Of a stretch of 64,000 nt of DNA, positions 40,757 through 49,938 are shown one piece after another. Positions within the stretch are counted from its first letter, which is position 1. The number at the start of each line of letters is the position of its first letter. Position numbers and translations under genes: made by a program. Source of the DNA: Myxococcales bacterium (lineage in GTDB: Bacteria > Myxococcota_A > Polyangia > Polyangiales > Polyangiaceae); the NCBI GenBank assembly GCA_025355005.1, contig JANXLV010000208.1, positions 35,807 to 99,806 on the forward strand, written 5' to 3'. The notes under the pieces were generated by a model. It saw only the letters and a program-made list of their open reading frames with translations, was not told the origin of the DNA and ran no database searches.

Positions 40757-41719
40757 ATGCGTTCTCTTCGACCCTTCTTGCTTGCGGGCCTGTTCGCGAC
40801 TGCCGTCGCAATTCCTGTCGCCGTCCCCGCGTTCGCCCAGGCGGTGCCCGCGAGGTCGACCTACTCCCAGTGCTCGAAGGCACCGACGGCCGAGGAAGCG
40901 GCGCAGGGTCACACCGCGTACACCTTCGGCAAGGAGAAGTACGACAAGGGCAGGCTCGACGAGGCGATCACCTTCTTCAAGGACGCCTACGAGAGGGACT
41001 GCCAGAACCACGACTACCTCATCATCATCTCCCGCGCGTACGAGCGGCAGCCGAACCTGCCCGAGGCGATCCTCGCGCTCGAGACCTACGTGCAGCGCTC
41101 GCCGAACGCGCCCGACCTCGACAAGCACCGCGCGAACATCGACAGCATGAAGCAGCGCGCGAAGGCCAGCGCGCCACCGACCGCGCCGACCACGCAGCCC
41201 ACGACCACGCCGACAACGCAGCCCACGACCGCGCCCACGAGTCCGCCGCCGAACGAGCAAGAGCACACCATCTATCCCTGGATCGTCACGGGCATCGGCG
41301 TCGCCGCGCTCGGCGGGGGCATCGTCATGCTCGTCCTCGATCCGGGAGTTCCGGCTGGTTGCCACGGTGACACGGGCCAGTGCGACAATTTCTTCGACAA
41401 CGGTGACACGAACATCAACAGCCCGACCGGCAAGGACGCGAACGGCAATCCTGTCGTGTGCAAGGCCCTCCCCTCTGCGAGCGGCTGCTCGAAGAGCGCG
41501 TTCAACACGGATCGCCAGAACAAGGCGGGAAGCTCCGTCAGCCTGTCGAAGGCCGGTCCCATCACGATGGTGGCGGGAGGCGTGATCATCGCGGGCGGTC
41601 TCATCTGGCACTTCGTCGAGCCCACCGGTCCCAAGAAGGAATCCGCATTCCAAAACCTCCAGATCGCCCCCGTCGTGATCCCTGGCTACAGCGGCATGGC
41701 CATGGGCGCTCGCTTCTGA
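40757..41719 (+). CDS. Exported TPR-like protein with central Thr/Pro linker and two membrane segments
   Basis: A 320-aa protein. Signal peptide (LLAGLFATAVAIPVAVPAFAQA), a helical TPR-like region (about 45-135: AYTFGKEKYDKGRLDEAITFFKDAYE, SRAYERQPNLPEAILALETYV), a Thr/Pro repeat linker, then two hydrophobic segments (WIVTGIGVAALGGGIVMLVL and GPITMVAGGVIIAGGLIWHF) around a Cys-containing loop. The ATG chosen begins MRSLRPFLL; upstream ATGs add unneeded residues. It resembles many TPR-plus-membrane proteins of myxobacteria with unknown roles. Confidence 0.7.
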   Translation: MRSLRPFLLAGLFATAVAIPVAVPAFAQAVPARSTYSQCSKAPTAEEAAQGHTAYTFGKEKYDKGRLDEAITFFKDAYERDCQNHDYLIIISRAYERQPNLPEAILALETYVQRSPNAPDLDKHRANIDSMKQRAKASAPPTAPTTQPTTTPTTQPTTAPTSPPPNEQEHTIYPWIVTGIGVAALGGGIVMLVLDPGVPAGCHGDTGQCDNFFDNGDTNINSPTGKDANGNPVVCKALPSASGCSKSAFNTDRQNKAGSSVSLSKAGPITMVAGGVIIAGGLIWHFVEPTGPKKESAFQNLQIAPVVIPGYSGMAMGARF

Positions 41720-41720
41720 C

Positions 41721-42428
41721 ATGGCCGGCGCGGTGTCGCGCCCTGCGCGCCTGCTCTCGCGACACCAGGTTGGTGGGCAGCTCTCGCTCGTGGCGCTCGA
41801 CGTGGACGCGCAGCACCAGGCTTCGTTCGTCACACCCGGTCAGTATGCCGAGCTGACGATCGACGGCAAAGATGGCTACTTCGCGCTCGCGTCGACCATG
41901 CTCGCGGCGCCGTGGGAGCTCATCGTCAGGGACTCGGGCGGTGCATCGCGCGCGCTCCTGACGGCGCCCATCGGCACGGAGCTGCTGCTGTCGTCGGCGC
42001 TCGGAAAAGGATTTCCCGTGGAGGTCGCGGAGCAGCAGCCCGCGGTCATCGCCGTCACTGGCAGCGCGATCAGCGTGCTGCGGCCGCTCCTCGCCCATCG
42101 CGAGGCCCGTGGCGATCTCCAGCGCACCTACGTGTTCGTTGGCGCCCGCTCGATCGCGGAGACGCCGCTTGCCGCCGAGCTCACCACGTGGGCGCAGAAG
42201 GGAGCGCACGTGTGGCTCGCGACGTCGAGAAGCGGCGCGGCGGACTCGGCGACCACGAACGAGGGCTCGCTCGCGCTCGTTCGCGTGGTGACGGGATACG
42301 TGCAGAATGCACTCAATGCAGCCGTGGCCTCTGGCGACGCGCCGGCGGGTGCAGTGGCATTCGCGGCTGGACACGCGGAAATGCTCAGGGCTCTCACGGG
42401 CCTCTCGTCCGTGTACACGAACGTCTGA
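41721..42428 (+). CDS. Ferredoxin-NADP reductase-like FAD/NAD(P)-binding protein
   Basis: A 235-aa protein with the order of an FNR-like module: an FAD-domain with TPGQYAELTI (resembling the RxYS-region partner GQ) and a pyridine-nucleotide-binding part with AVTGSAISVLRPLL and TYVFVGARSI. Iron-sulfur or additional domains are absent, and the conserved RxYS motif is not obvious, so activity may be altered. It lies 1 base after the TPR-like gene and may be co-transcribed. Confidence 0.6.
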   Translation: MAGAVSRPARLLSRHQVGGQLSLVALDVDAQHQASFVTPGQYAELTIDGKDGYFALASTMLAAPWELIVRDSGGASRALLTAPIGTELLLSSALGKGFPVEVAEQQPAVIAVTGSAISVLRPLLAHREARGDLQRTYVFVGARSIAETPLAAELTTWAQKGAHVWLATSRSGAADSATTNEGSLALVRVVTGYVQNALNAAVASGDAPAGAVAFAAGHAEMLRALTGLSSVYTNV

Positions 42429-42450
42429 ACCAAGTAGGATTTGCCGACAC

Positions 42451-44391
42451 ATGGCAAAGCAGGCGCCGAAGGTCGGGGTACGCCAGGGAGGCAAGGAGGA
42501 GCTACGCGCCTCCATGCTGAAGACCTACCTCCTCCGTCTTCGCGCGGAGAAGGGCGACGCAGTCGTCCGGACCATGCTGGGCAACATCGGAGTCGACCCC
42601 ACCGTGCTCGACAACGAGACCGCGTGGCTGAGCGTGCAGTCCGGGCGCCGTGCCCTCCGCGCGCTTGCGGACTCGCTCGGCAAGGACGCGCTCGAGCACC
42701 GCGGCGAGTGGGCCGCACATCCCGAGGCGCTGGGCACTCACGTACGCATGCTCCGCACCGCCACGCGCACGATCGACGCGTATCGCTACCTCGCCGCCAA
42801 CTACAAGGAGATCACCCGCGTAGGCATGTGGGAGATCGAGGAGCCCGGCGACAAGAAGTCCGACGCAGGCGACTCCCCCGACCAGAAGCCCGACCAGCAG
42901 CCCGAGAAGAGCAGCGCGCCGAAGGCCAAGAGCGACAGTGGGCAGATCACCATCAAGGTCATCTATCGCCCCCGCGACGACTCCCAGGACGAGTCCGAGA
43001 AGATCGACGCCGAGACCGAGGCCCTCTTCTGCAGCGCACGCCAGGGTGAGCTCTCGGGCTACCCGCGCATCTGGGGTCTCGGTGATGCGCACGTCACCCA
43101 GGAGGCTTGTCTCGCGAAGGGCGGGGAGGCATGCGAGTACACGGTCTCCTGGGCCGAGGCGGCGCCACAGAAGAACAGGTTCGTCGTCGGAGCGATCGGC
43201 GCGGTGATCTGCGGCGGGGCGGTCGGTATCACGGGTGGCGCGGTGGCCGGCGTGATCGGCGCGCTCGTCGGCGGAACACTGGGCGCGGGCGCGGGCTACT
43301 TCCTCGACAAGACCAAGTCCCAAGAGGGCTCGCGCACGTTCGAGAAGAACCGGATCGCTGCGCTCGAGCGTGGCCTCGATCTGAAGGGCGAGACGCAGAA
43401 GCCCCAGTCACAACCCGGTGAGCTCACGGGTACCGTGCTGGGCGGCAAGTACCGCATCGGTCGCAAGATCGGCTCGGGCGGAATCGGCGTCGTCTACGCG
43501 GCTGAGCACACGTCGCTTGGCCACGAGGTCGCAGTGAAGGTGTTGCGCGGCGCGGCTGCGCGCGACGGTGGCGAGATCGCGCGTTTGCGTCGCGAGGCGC
43601 ACATCCAGGCGGATCTGGAGCACCCGAACATCGCGCGCGTGATGGACCTGGACCAGATGCCGGACGGCTCCATGTACGTCATCATGGAGCGCCTGGTGGG
43701 GCGCTCGCTTGCGGACAAGCTCGCGCGCGAGCACATGGTCACGCCGGGCTTCGCGATCCCGGTGTTCATCGGCGTCTGCCGCGCGCTCGCGGTGGCCCAC
43801 AAGAAGGGCGTCGTTCATCGCGACCTCAAGCCGGGCAACATCTTCCTCTGCGACGACGGCACTCCGAAGGTCCTCGACTTCGGCATGAGCAAGCTCACGA
43901 CCGCGGAGGCGCTGACGCAGGCTGGCTACACGCTCGGCACGCCGGAGTACATGGCGCCCGAGCAGTGCATCGGTGCGGCGGTCGAGTCGCGCACGGACAT
44001 CTATGCGCTCGGCGTCCTGATGTACGAGGCGCTCACGGGCGAGCTGCCGATCTCCTCACCGAACCGTCGCGAGCTCCTGGACCTGCACCAGCGTCAGGTG
44101 CCCACGCCCATGACGAAGCGAAAGCCGGATCTCGGCATCCCCGCGGCGCTCGACGAGATCGTCATGAAGTGCCTGAAAAAGAAGCTCGGTGAGCGTCCTG
44201 CCAGCGCGCAAGAGGTCGAGGAGGCGCTCCTTGCGATCCCCACGGCCGACCTTCCCTTGAGCTACGAAACGAAGAAGGCGGCGAAGGCGGCGGTCGCTCT
44301 CACGTCGAGCGAGACCGACACGGTCTCGCGCCTGCCAAGCCAGCCTCCCCCCGCGCCGACGGACCCCGCGCAGTCGACCACCAAGGGTTAG
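42451..44391 (+). CDS. Ser/Thr protein kinase fused to an N-terminal sensor-like domain
   Basis: A 646-aa protein. The N-terminal part (about 1-230) has helices and a ligand-domain end (CLAKGGEACEYTVSW) resembling V4R/haem-NO-type domains, split by a charged low-complexity segment. A glycine-rich hydrophobic segment (about 250-285) of GG-repeat type may be membrane-inserting. The kinase domain (about 330-590) has the Gly-loop IGRKIGSGGIGVVYAAEH, the Lys VAVKVL, the catalytic loop HRDLKPGNIFL, LDFGMSK and GTPEYMAPEQ. The C-terminal tail is Pro/Ala-rich. The sensor assignment is by general pattern only. Confidence 0.82.
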   Translation: MAKQAPKVGVRQGGKEELRASMLKTYLLRLRAEKGDAVVRTMLGNIGVDPTVLDNETAWLSVQSGRRALRALADSLGKDALEHRGEWAAHPEALGTHVRMLRTATRTIDAYRYLAANYKEITRVGMWEIEEPGDKKSDAGDSPDQKPDQQPEKSSAPKAKSDSGQITIKVIYRPRDDSQDESEKIDAETEALFCSARQGELSGYPRIWGLGDAHVTQEACLAKGGEACEYTVSWAEAAPQKNRFVVGAIGAVICGGAVGITGGAVAGVIGALVGGTLGAGAGYFLDKTKSQEGSRTFEKNRIAALERGLDLKGETQKPQSQPGELTGTVLGGKYRIGRKIGSGGIGVVYAAEHTSLGHEVAVKVLRGAAARDGGEIARLRREAHIQADLEHPNIARVMDLDQMPDGSMYVIMERLVGRSLADKLAREHMVTPGFAIPVFIGVCRALAVAHKKGVVHRDLKPGNIFLCDDGTPKVLDFGMSKLTTAEALTQAGYTLGTPEYMAPEQCIGAAVESRTDIYALGVLMYEALTGELPISSPNRRELLDLHQRQVPTPMTKRKPDLGIPAALDEIVMKCLKKKLGERPASAQEVEEALLAIPTADLPLSYETKKAAKAAVALTSSETDTVSRLPSQPPPAPTDPAQSTTKG

Positions 44392-44392
44392 G

Positions 44393-45394
44393 TCAGCCGC
44401 GCAGGAGCCAGACGAGGGCGGCTGCCGAGATCGCGATGACGAAGATCGCGCCCACCACGACGAGCGCGTCGGTGGCCGACACGCCGCCTTTCTTCCGCGC
44501 GCGCGCCCCTGGGGTGGCCGTGTTGCCTAGCTCCGGCACGTCCGCCATCGGCGCGGCTGCACCCGCAGCATGCGCGGACGGCTCTGCCGGCCCTGACTGT
44601 TCCTTGGGGCGCACGGACGGCGTGGGCTCCTTGGGTGCCTCACCTGGCTTCAGCGCTTCATCGGCGCCGGACTCGAGCTCCGAGAGCGCGATCGCGACAG
44701 GCTCGTCCACGGCGAGCACGGTCCCTGCGAGCCTCAGCATCGTCGGCGCGCGCCACACGACATCCCGCCCGCGCGGAAGCTGTGACTCGCCCATCTGCAC
44801 GCCGTTCTTCGCGCCCGCGTCGCGTACCAGCACCGTGGCGCCGCGGCGCAGCACTCGAGCGTGCTCGCGCGACGCATCCGGGTCCGACAGGAGCAGGTCC
44901 GCGCGCTCGCCGCGTCCGATCACGTACGTGCGGCCCTCCTCCGCGAGCAGAAGGACCACGCCCACGTCGGGCCCCTCCACGACACGCACCTTCGGTGTCA
45001 CGTCGTCCCCGATGGCCTTCATCGCCTGCGAGACCAGCGCGAGCGCAAGATCGCGCGTCGCGAGCGCGAGGTCGGGCGTGGCCGCCAGCTCGCCCATCTT
45101 CACCTCGACCCAGACGCGCCCGATGCGCACCAGGTCACCGGACTTCACGATGCGCGGCGTTCCCTGGAGCAACCGAACGCCGCCGATGAACGTGCCGTTG
45201 GTGCTCCCTTCGTCGATGAGCGTGTATTCTGCACCTTTCGCGCGAAGGGTAGCGTGGCGGTGACTCACGCTCGGATCGGGGAGTCGCAGGTCCGCGCTCT
45301 CGCCGCGCCCGAGCACCACGCGCTCGCCATCGAAGGTCAGCTTGTGGGCCGCGTCCTTCGCGCCGGGGAGGCGAACGATGAGCGTGATCGGCAT
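44393..45394 (-). CDS. Two-FHA-domain membrane-anchored protein
   Basis: A 333-aa protein with two FHA domains: the first (about 1-95: VVLGRGESADLRL, SVSHRHATLR, TNGTFIGG) and the second (about 135-215: VIGRGERADLLL, DASREHARVL, AKNGVQMG). A Pro/Glu/Ala-rich linker and a C-terminal transmembrane helix (ALVVVGAIFVIAISAAALVWLL) follow. FHA domains bind phosphothreonine, so it is a likely target or scaffold of kinases such as the convergent one encoded just beside it. The ATG (MPITLIV) was chosen to begin the FHA fold. The convergent kinase gene ends 1 base away. Confidence 0.85.
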   Translation of the reverse strand: MPITLIVRLPGAKDAAHKLTFDGERVVLGRGESADLRLPDPSVSHRHATLRAKGAEYTLIDEGSTNGTFIGGVRLLQGTPRIVKSGDLVRIGRVWVEVKMGELAATPDLALATRDLALALVSQAMKAIGDDVTPKVRVVEGPDVGVVLLLAEEGRTYVIGRGERADLLLSDPDASREHARVLRRGATVLVRDAGAKNGVQMGESQLPRGRDVVWRAPTMLRLAGTVLAVDEPVAIALSELESGADEALKPGEAPKEPTPSVRPKEQSGPAEPSAHAAGAAAPMADVPELGNTATPGARARKKGGVSATDALVVVGAIFVIAISAAALVWLLRG

Positions 45395-45414
45395 GCGGTG
45401 TGCGGCGGGGACGG

Positions 45415-46383
45415 CTAGGTGCCGGGAATGCTGCGCAGGGCAGGCCGATATTCGTCGGCGCGTCGCTCGAGCCACTGGATGACGTGGACAGCGACGTCGC
45501 GTTGCAAGTGGGCGGACAGCTCCTGGATGCCGGTGGGGGACGTGACGTTCACCTCCGTGAGCTTGCCGCCGATGATGTCGAGGCCAACGAAATGCAGTCC
45601 GTCCTTCTTCAGGCGCGGGGTGATATCGGCCACGATCTTCTGCTCCGCTTCGTCCAGGGTGTGCGGCATGACAGTGCCACCCACGTGGATGTTCGACCGA
45701 ATGTCGTCGGCGCGGGGAACGCGGTTGATCGCGCCGAGCACCTGGCCGTCGAGCAAGAGCACGCGGCGATCGCCGCTGGTCACGGCGGGAAGATACTCCT
45801 GCACCATCACGCTTCGTGTGCCCTCCTCGGTCAGGATGTCGACGATGGAACGCGCGTTCCTGTCCGCGCGCGCGAGCATCAGGACGCCCATTCCGCCAGC
45901 GCCATAGAGCGGCTTGATGACGGCGGTGCCGACGCTGTCCGTGAACTCGAAGATCTTCTTCGCGCTCGCGCCCACGAACGTCTTCGGCATGTGACGCGCG
46001 AAATGCAGCGCGTACAGCTTCTCGTTCGCGTCGCGCAGCCCACGCGGGTCATTCATCAGGATCGTACGGTCGCGCACGCGCTCCAGCATGAGCGTGCCGT
46101 AGAGGTACGCGGAGTCGAACGGCGGGTCCTTGCGGATGAGCACGCCGGACACGTCGGCCAGGCGGACGTCGACCGGATCGCCGTAGGTGTAAAACGGAGC
46201 CGTCTTGGTTATCTTGACGGGGCGAACGGTGGCGTGAACGTCCCCGTCCTGCACGTACAGGTCAGAAAAACGCGTATGGAGTGACTCGTGGCCGCGATCC
46301 TGGCCGGCCTTGATGAAGGCCACGGTCGTGTCCTTCTCGTAGTTGAGACGCTCCATCGGATCCATGATGTAGACGAACCGCAT
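45415..46383 (-). CDS. gshB: Glutathione synthetase
   Basis: A 322-aa ATP-grasp enzyme that joins gamma-glutamylcysteine with glycine. It has IMDPMERLNYEKDTT at the N-terminus, VLIRKDPPFDSAYLY, the ATP-grasp PLYGAGGMGV loop, QEYLPAVTSGDRRVLL, LKKDGLHFVGLDIIG and LTEVNVTSPTGIQEL. Length and motif order match the E. coli type. Its ATG shares bases with the ATG of the divergent gamma-glutamyltransferase gene (CATG), which leaves no room for an upstream untranslated region. The start is fixed by the conserved N-terminus. Confidence 0.95.
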   Translation of the reverse strand: MRFVYIMDPMERLNYEKDTTVAFIKAGQDRGHESLHTRFSDLYVQDGDVHATVRPVKITKTAPFYTYGDPVDVRLADVSGVLIRKDPPFDSAYLYGTLMLERVRDRTILMNDPRGLRDANEKLYALHFARHMPKTFVGASAKKIFEFTDSVGTAVIKPLYGAGGMGVLMLARADRNARSIVDILTEEGTRSVMVQEYLPAVTSGDRRVLLLDGQVLGAINRVPRADDIRSNIHVGGTVMPHTLDEAEQKIVADITPRLKKDGLHFVGLDIIGGKLTEVNVTSPTGIQELSAHLQRDVAVHVIQWLERRADEYRPALRSIPGT

Positions 46384-48127
46384 GCATTCACCTTCGCCCG
46401 AGACGTCCAGAGTTGCCCCGTGGGGACGTAGGCTACCATTCACGGGTCGGTTTGCGATCGCCACCGTGCTCGCAGTGGGCCTTGGTCTTGGGGCCACGTT
46501 GCCAGCGCCGCGCGCAGCCGCCGCGTATCCGCCGAGCGCGGAAGGTCACGTGATGGCCGTCGCCACGGAGCACTCCGACGCGACGCAGGCTGCGCTCAAC
46601 ACCATGATGGAGGGCGGGAACGCGGTGGACGCCGCGATCAGCGCAGCGCTCGTCCTTGGCGTGGTGAACCCGCAGGCGAGCGGCCTCGGCGGTGGCGGCT
46701 TCGCGATGGTCTACACGGCGAAGGACAAGAAGACCACGTGCCTCGATTTTCGTGAGAGCGCTCCGAAGGACATCGACGCTGCTGGGATCGCGACCAAGCC
46801 GAAATCATGGAACGAGCCGCGCGCCGTTTCGATCGGCGTTCCCGGCGAGCCGCTGGGGCTCCAGACGCTCGCGGGTCGCTTCGGAAAACACACGCTGGCG
46901 GACGACACGCGCGCCGCGATCGCGCTGGCCGCGAACGGCTTCTACATGGGGAAGCATCAGTCGGAGATCTTCTCGCGCATGGGTGCGCGCATCGCCGCGT
47001 CGCCCGAGCTCTCCGCGTGGGCGCTGGTGAACGGCGCGCCGCTGACGTATGCCGCGCGCGTGACGCGTCCAGATCTCGCGGCCACGCTGACGCGCTTCGG
47101 GCAGGAGGGCGCAAAGCCGTTCTACGAAGGCGATATCGCCGACACGATCGTGCGCGCGGCCAAGGAGAAGGGCAGCAAGCTGGAGAAGGCGGATCTCGTG
47201 GCCTATCGCGTGAAGGAGCGCACGCCGCTCACGCGCACGGTGGACAACCGTACGATCGTCACCATGCCGGCGCCGTCCGCGGGCGGGCTCATGCTTCAGG
47301 AGACGCTCGCCCTCTACGGTGCGTCGCCCTCATCCGACCTGAAGAAGCTTGGCTACGGCTCCAGCGCGTACTTCCACATGCTCGCGGAGGCCATGCGCGG
47401 CGCCGTCGCCGACCGCGCACGCAGCGGGTCCGACCCCGACCTGGAGCCGCAAACCAACGCTGCGTTCGACGCGTTTTTGGCGCCCGCGCAGATCGCCGCG
47501 CGAAAGGCCAAGATCGACCCGAACAAGACGCGCCAGGCGCCCGAGTTCCTCACGCACGAGCAGGGCACCACGCACATCTCCATCGCCGACGCGGAGGGCA
47601 ACGTCGTCGCGCTCACCACCACCATCAACGCGCCATTCGGGTCGGTCGTCGTCGCGGGCAACACCGGCATCATTCTCAACGACGAGCTCGACGACTTCTC
47701 CGCTCCCAAGGACATCGAGGGATTCCATGTCGTCGGCCTCGGCTCGAATCGCCCGCGTCCTCTCGCGCGTCCGGTGTCGTCCATGACGCCGACGATCGTG
47801 TTCGAGAACGGCGCGCCGATCCTGGTGCTCGGCGGCTCAGGTGGGCCTCGCATCGCCACGAGCGTCACGCAGGTCACGCTCTGCCGGCTCGTGTTCGGAC
47901 TCGACGCGAACGCGTGCGTGTCGTCGCCTCGCATTCACGTGGGAACGTCCCCGCAGATCTCCGTGGACGCGGAGGTGCCGGAGGACGTCCGCGCCGGACT
48001 CACCGCGCGCGGTGAGCAGGTGAAAGAGGAGACCGGCATGAATGCCGTGCAGGTCGTCGCATGGCAAGGCGGCAAGCTATACGCGGCCTCCGACCCGAGA
48101 AAATCCGGCTTCTCCGCCGCGCGCTGA
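46382..48127 (+). CDS. ggt: Gamma-glutamyltransferase
   Basis: A 581-aa secreted enzyme that cleaves gamma-glutamyl bonds such as in glutathione. A signal peptide (TVLAVGLGLGATLPAPRAAAA) follows 25 extra N-terminal residues. The autoprocessing site is EQGTTHISIADAEGNVV, where the Thr becomes the N-terminal nucleophile of the small subunit. Other motifs are SGLGGGGFAMVY and SSMTPTIVFENG. The only upstream in-frame start is the ATG whose bases overlap the divergent gshB start. The pair suggests glutathione synthesis and turnover controlled from one region, with promoters lying inside the opposite gene. Confidence 0.93.
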   Translation: MHSPSPETSRVAPWGRRLPFTGRFAIATVLAVGLGLGATLPAPRAAAAYPPSAEGHVMAVATEHSDATQAALNTMMEGGNAVDAAISAALVLGVVNPQASGLGGGGFAMVYTAKDKKTTCLDFRESAPKDIDAAGIATKPKSWNEPRAVSIGVPGEPLGLQTLAGRFGKHTLADDTRAAIALAANGFYMGKHQSEIFSRMGARIAASPELSAWALVNGAPLTYAARVTRPDLAATLTRFGQEGAKPFYEGDIADTIVRAAKEKGSKLEKADLVAYRVKERTPLTRTVDNRTIVTMPAPSAGGLMLQETLALYGASPSSDLKKLGYGSSAYFHMLAEAMRGAVADRARSGSDPDLEPQTNAAFDAFLAPAQIAARKAKIDPNKTRQAPEFLTHEQGTTHISIADAEGNVVALTTTINAPFGSVVVAGNTGIILNDELDDFSAPKDIEGFHVVGLGSNRPRPLARPVSSMTPTIVFENGAPILVLGGSGGPRIATSVTQVTLCRLVFGLDANACVSSPRIHVGTSPQISVDAEVPEDVRAGLTARGEQVKEETGMNAVQVVAWQGGKLYAASDPRKSGFSAAR

Positions 48128-48146
48128 CGTCAGTCGTCACTCAGCG

Positions 48147-49124
48147 TCAGTCGTCTTCTGTGACAACCGCGAGCTCGGTGTTGCGCTCGGGATCCATGTC
48201 CGACACCACCATGTAGCCCACGCCCGCATCCACGCCGCCGCGCACCGCGACGGAGTATCCATCCGCGCGACCCACGCGCACCTCCGACGTGCCAATGGCG
48301 CGCGGAGTGAGCTGGTCGTGACCGATCTGGATCTTGTGCGGGTCGTAGATGAAGACGGTTACGCGCTGGATGTCCTTACCCTGGCCCATCTCGTACTGGA
48401 GCATGGCTGCGCGCTCGTGGTGCACCGTGGTCACGCGACCACCGAGGAGGTGCGCGTTCTTGCCGCGGAACTGCGGCGCGTGGACCGGCACGCCGACATA
48501 GCGTTCCAGGCCGCGCAGCTCCTTGGCGTCCTTGGTCTCGAGCGGAACCTGTGAGTACCCGGAGTGCTGCGCGACCAGATCCGCGATCGGATCGTGCCCG
48601 AAGCCAGCGCGCATCACATCCGTCTGCGACGTGCCTTGCGGAGGCGTCTGCGCGACGCCGTTCCACACCAGCGCCAGCGCTGCGGCGCTCGCGAGCGGCA
48701 CCAGCGTGCGCCACGAGGCCAGCCTCTTCGCTTGACTGCGGAGCGAGCGCACTTCGGCGAGACGCTCCACCTTCTCATCGCGCCCCTCGTTCGCCTCGTT
48801 CGCCTCGTTCGCCTCGTTCTGGGCGACGTTGCTCTCGTTGCTCTCGCTCTTCTTCGTGTCTGCGAGGCGGTCTGCCACAAGAGCAGCAAGGACGCGCTCG
48901 CGCATTCCGTCGGAAGCCGTGACCGTCTTCACTACCTTCTGCAGCGAGCCGCGAACGGCTCGGTCGAGCTCCACGCGCTCACGACAGGCCTCACAATGCG
49001 CGAGGTGCTCGTCGACCTCCAGCGTGCTCGCCGTGTCCAGGACGCCATCCAGGAACGCGCCGAGCAGCACGACGTGCTTGGCGCACGTGTTCTCTCGTGA
49101 ATCCGCGCTCTCTTCCGTCTTCAT
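48147..49124 (-). CDS. Zinc-finger anti-sigma factor
   Basis: A 325-aa protein. The N-terminal ZAS-like zinc domain (HLAHCEACRERV with an upstream His and Cys) precedes a Glu/Asn/Ala repeat (NEANEANEANE) and one transmembrane helix (TLVPLASAAALALVW, about 145-160). The periplasmic domain is long and has no enzymatic motif. Its start overlaps the ECF sigma gene by four bases (ATGA), the usual sigma/anti-sigma order. It is presumed to hold the ECF sigma factor at the membrane and release it on a signal. Confidence 0.88.
   Translation of the reverse strand: MKTEESADSRENTCAKHVVLLGAFLDGVLDTASTLEVDEHLAHCEACRERVELDRAVRGSLQKVVKTVTASDGMRERVLAALVADRLADTKKSESNESNVAQNEANEANEANEGRDEKVERLAEVRSLRSQAKRLASWRTLVPLASAAALALVWNGVAQTPPQGTSQTDVMRAGFGHDPIADLVAQHSGYSQVPLETKDAKELRGLERYVGVPVHAPQFRGKNAHLLGGRVTTVHHERAAMLQYEMGQGKDIQRVTVFIYDPHKIQIGHDQLTPRAIGTSEVRVGRADGYSVAVRGGVDAGVGYMVVSDMDPERNTELAVVTEDD
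48786..48821. repeat. Four tandem 9-bp units in the anti-sigma gene
   Basis: CTCGTTCGC repeated three times and a variant fourth copy. On the minus strand it encodes the Asn-Glu-Ala repeat in the cytoplasmic linker of the anti-sigma factor. Copy number may vary by slippage. Confidence 0.8.
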
Positions 49125-49786
49125 CCAACTCTCCTCTTTGCACGATAGGCCGCAAGATCGGCCGGCTTCTTGTCTCCGTTCGCTGCATCCATTTCCGGCT
49201 TTTCGGTAACGATGCCGAGCGACGCAGCATGCTGGTACAGCGACTTCTGCAGCAGCTTCCTTCCGCGATGCAGGCGGCTCATCACCGTCCCGATCGGGCA
49301 GCCCATGATGTCAGCGATCTCCTCGTAGGAGAACTCCTCGACGTCGCACAGCATCACGGCGAGCTTGAACTCCGCCGGCAGCTCGTCGAGCGCGCGCTGC
49401 ACCTCGGCTTCGAGGATGGGGCGGAGCGCGACGCTCTCGGGATCGCGCAGCTGGCGCATCGTGTCGGCGCTCACCCAGCCGTCGACCAGCGGGTCCGCGT
49501 CCGGTCCGTCGAAGATCGAGCGCTCGAGGCCGCCGCGCCGGTACTTGTTGATGAACGTGTTCGTGAGGATGCGGAAGAGCCACGCCTTCAGGTTCGTGCC
49601 GGACTGGAACTGCACCTCGGCGCGAATGGCCTTCACCATCGCGTCCTGGACAAGGTCCTCTGCCTCGGTGGGGTTGCGAGTCAGGCGGCAGGCGACGGCG
49701 TACATGGCATCCATGTGACCGACCACGAGCCCCGCGAAGTCTTTGGAGTCCGTCACTTTTTGGGGTGCTGCTTCGAGGGTGGACAT
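49121..49786 (-). CDS. ECF RNA polymerase sigma factor
   Basis: A 221-aa sigma-70 family, ECF-type protein. Region 2 (about 30-100) has YAVACRLTRNPTEAEDLVQDAMVKA and FQSGTNLKAWLFRILTNTFIN. Region 4 (about 135-190) has ALDELPAEFKLAVMLCDVEEFSYEEIADIMGCPIGTVMSRLHRGRK (quoted in pieces: LPAEFKLAVML, EEIADIMGCP and GTVMSRLHRGRK). A 35-residue C-terminal extension follows. It precedes the anti-sigma gene with a four-base overlap. Confidence 0.92.
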   Translation of the reverse strand: MSTLEAAPQKVTDSKDFAGLVVGHMDAMYAVACRLTRNPTEAEDLVQDAMVKAIRAEVQFQSGTNLKAWLFRILTNTFINKYRRGGLERSIFDGPDADPLVDGWVSADTMRQLRDPESVALRPILEAEVQRALDELPAEFKLAVMLCDVEEFSYEEIADIMGCPIGTVMSRLHRGRKLLQKSLYQHAASLGIVTEKPEMDAANGDKKPADLAAYRAKRRVG

Positions 49787-49938
49787 GGGCTTCTGTCAGT
49801 GTAACCAGCGACTGCATCCATTATTCCAGAAGCGCCAGGGATCGCCATCCGGCCCACCAAATACCCGTCGCCCGTCCGAGGCGACACGCGCAAGACGCCC
49901 TGCGCAGATGAGCAGGGCCGGGGGCCGGGGCGGCTCGC

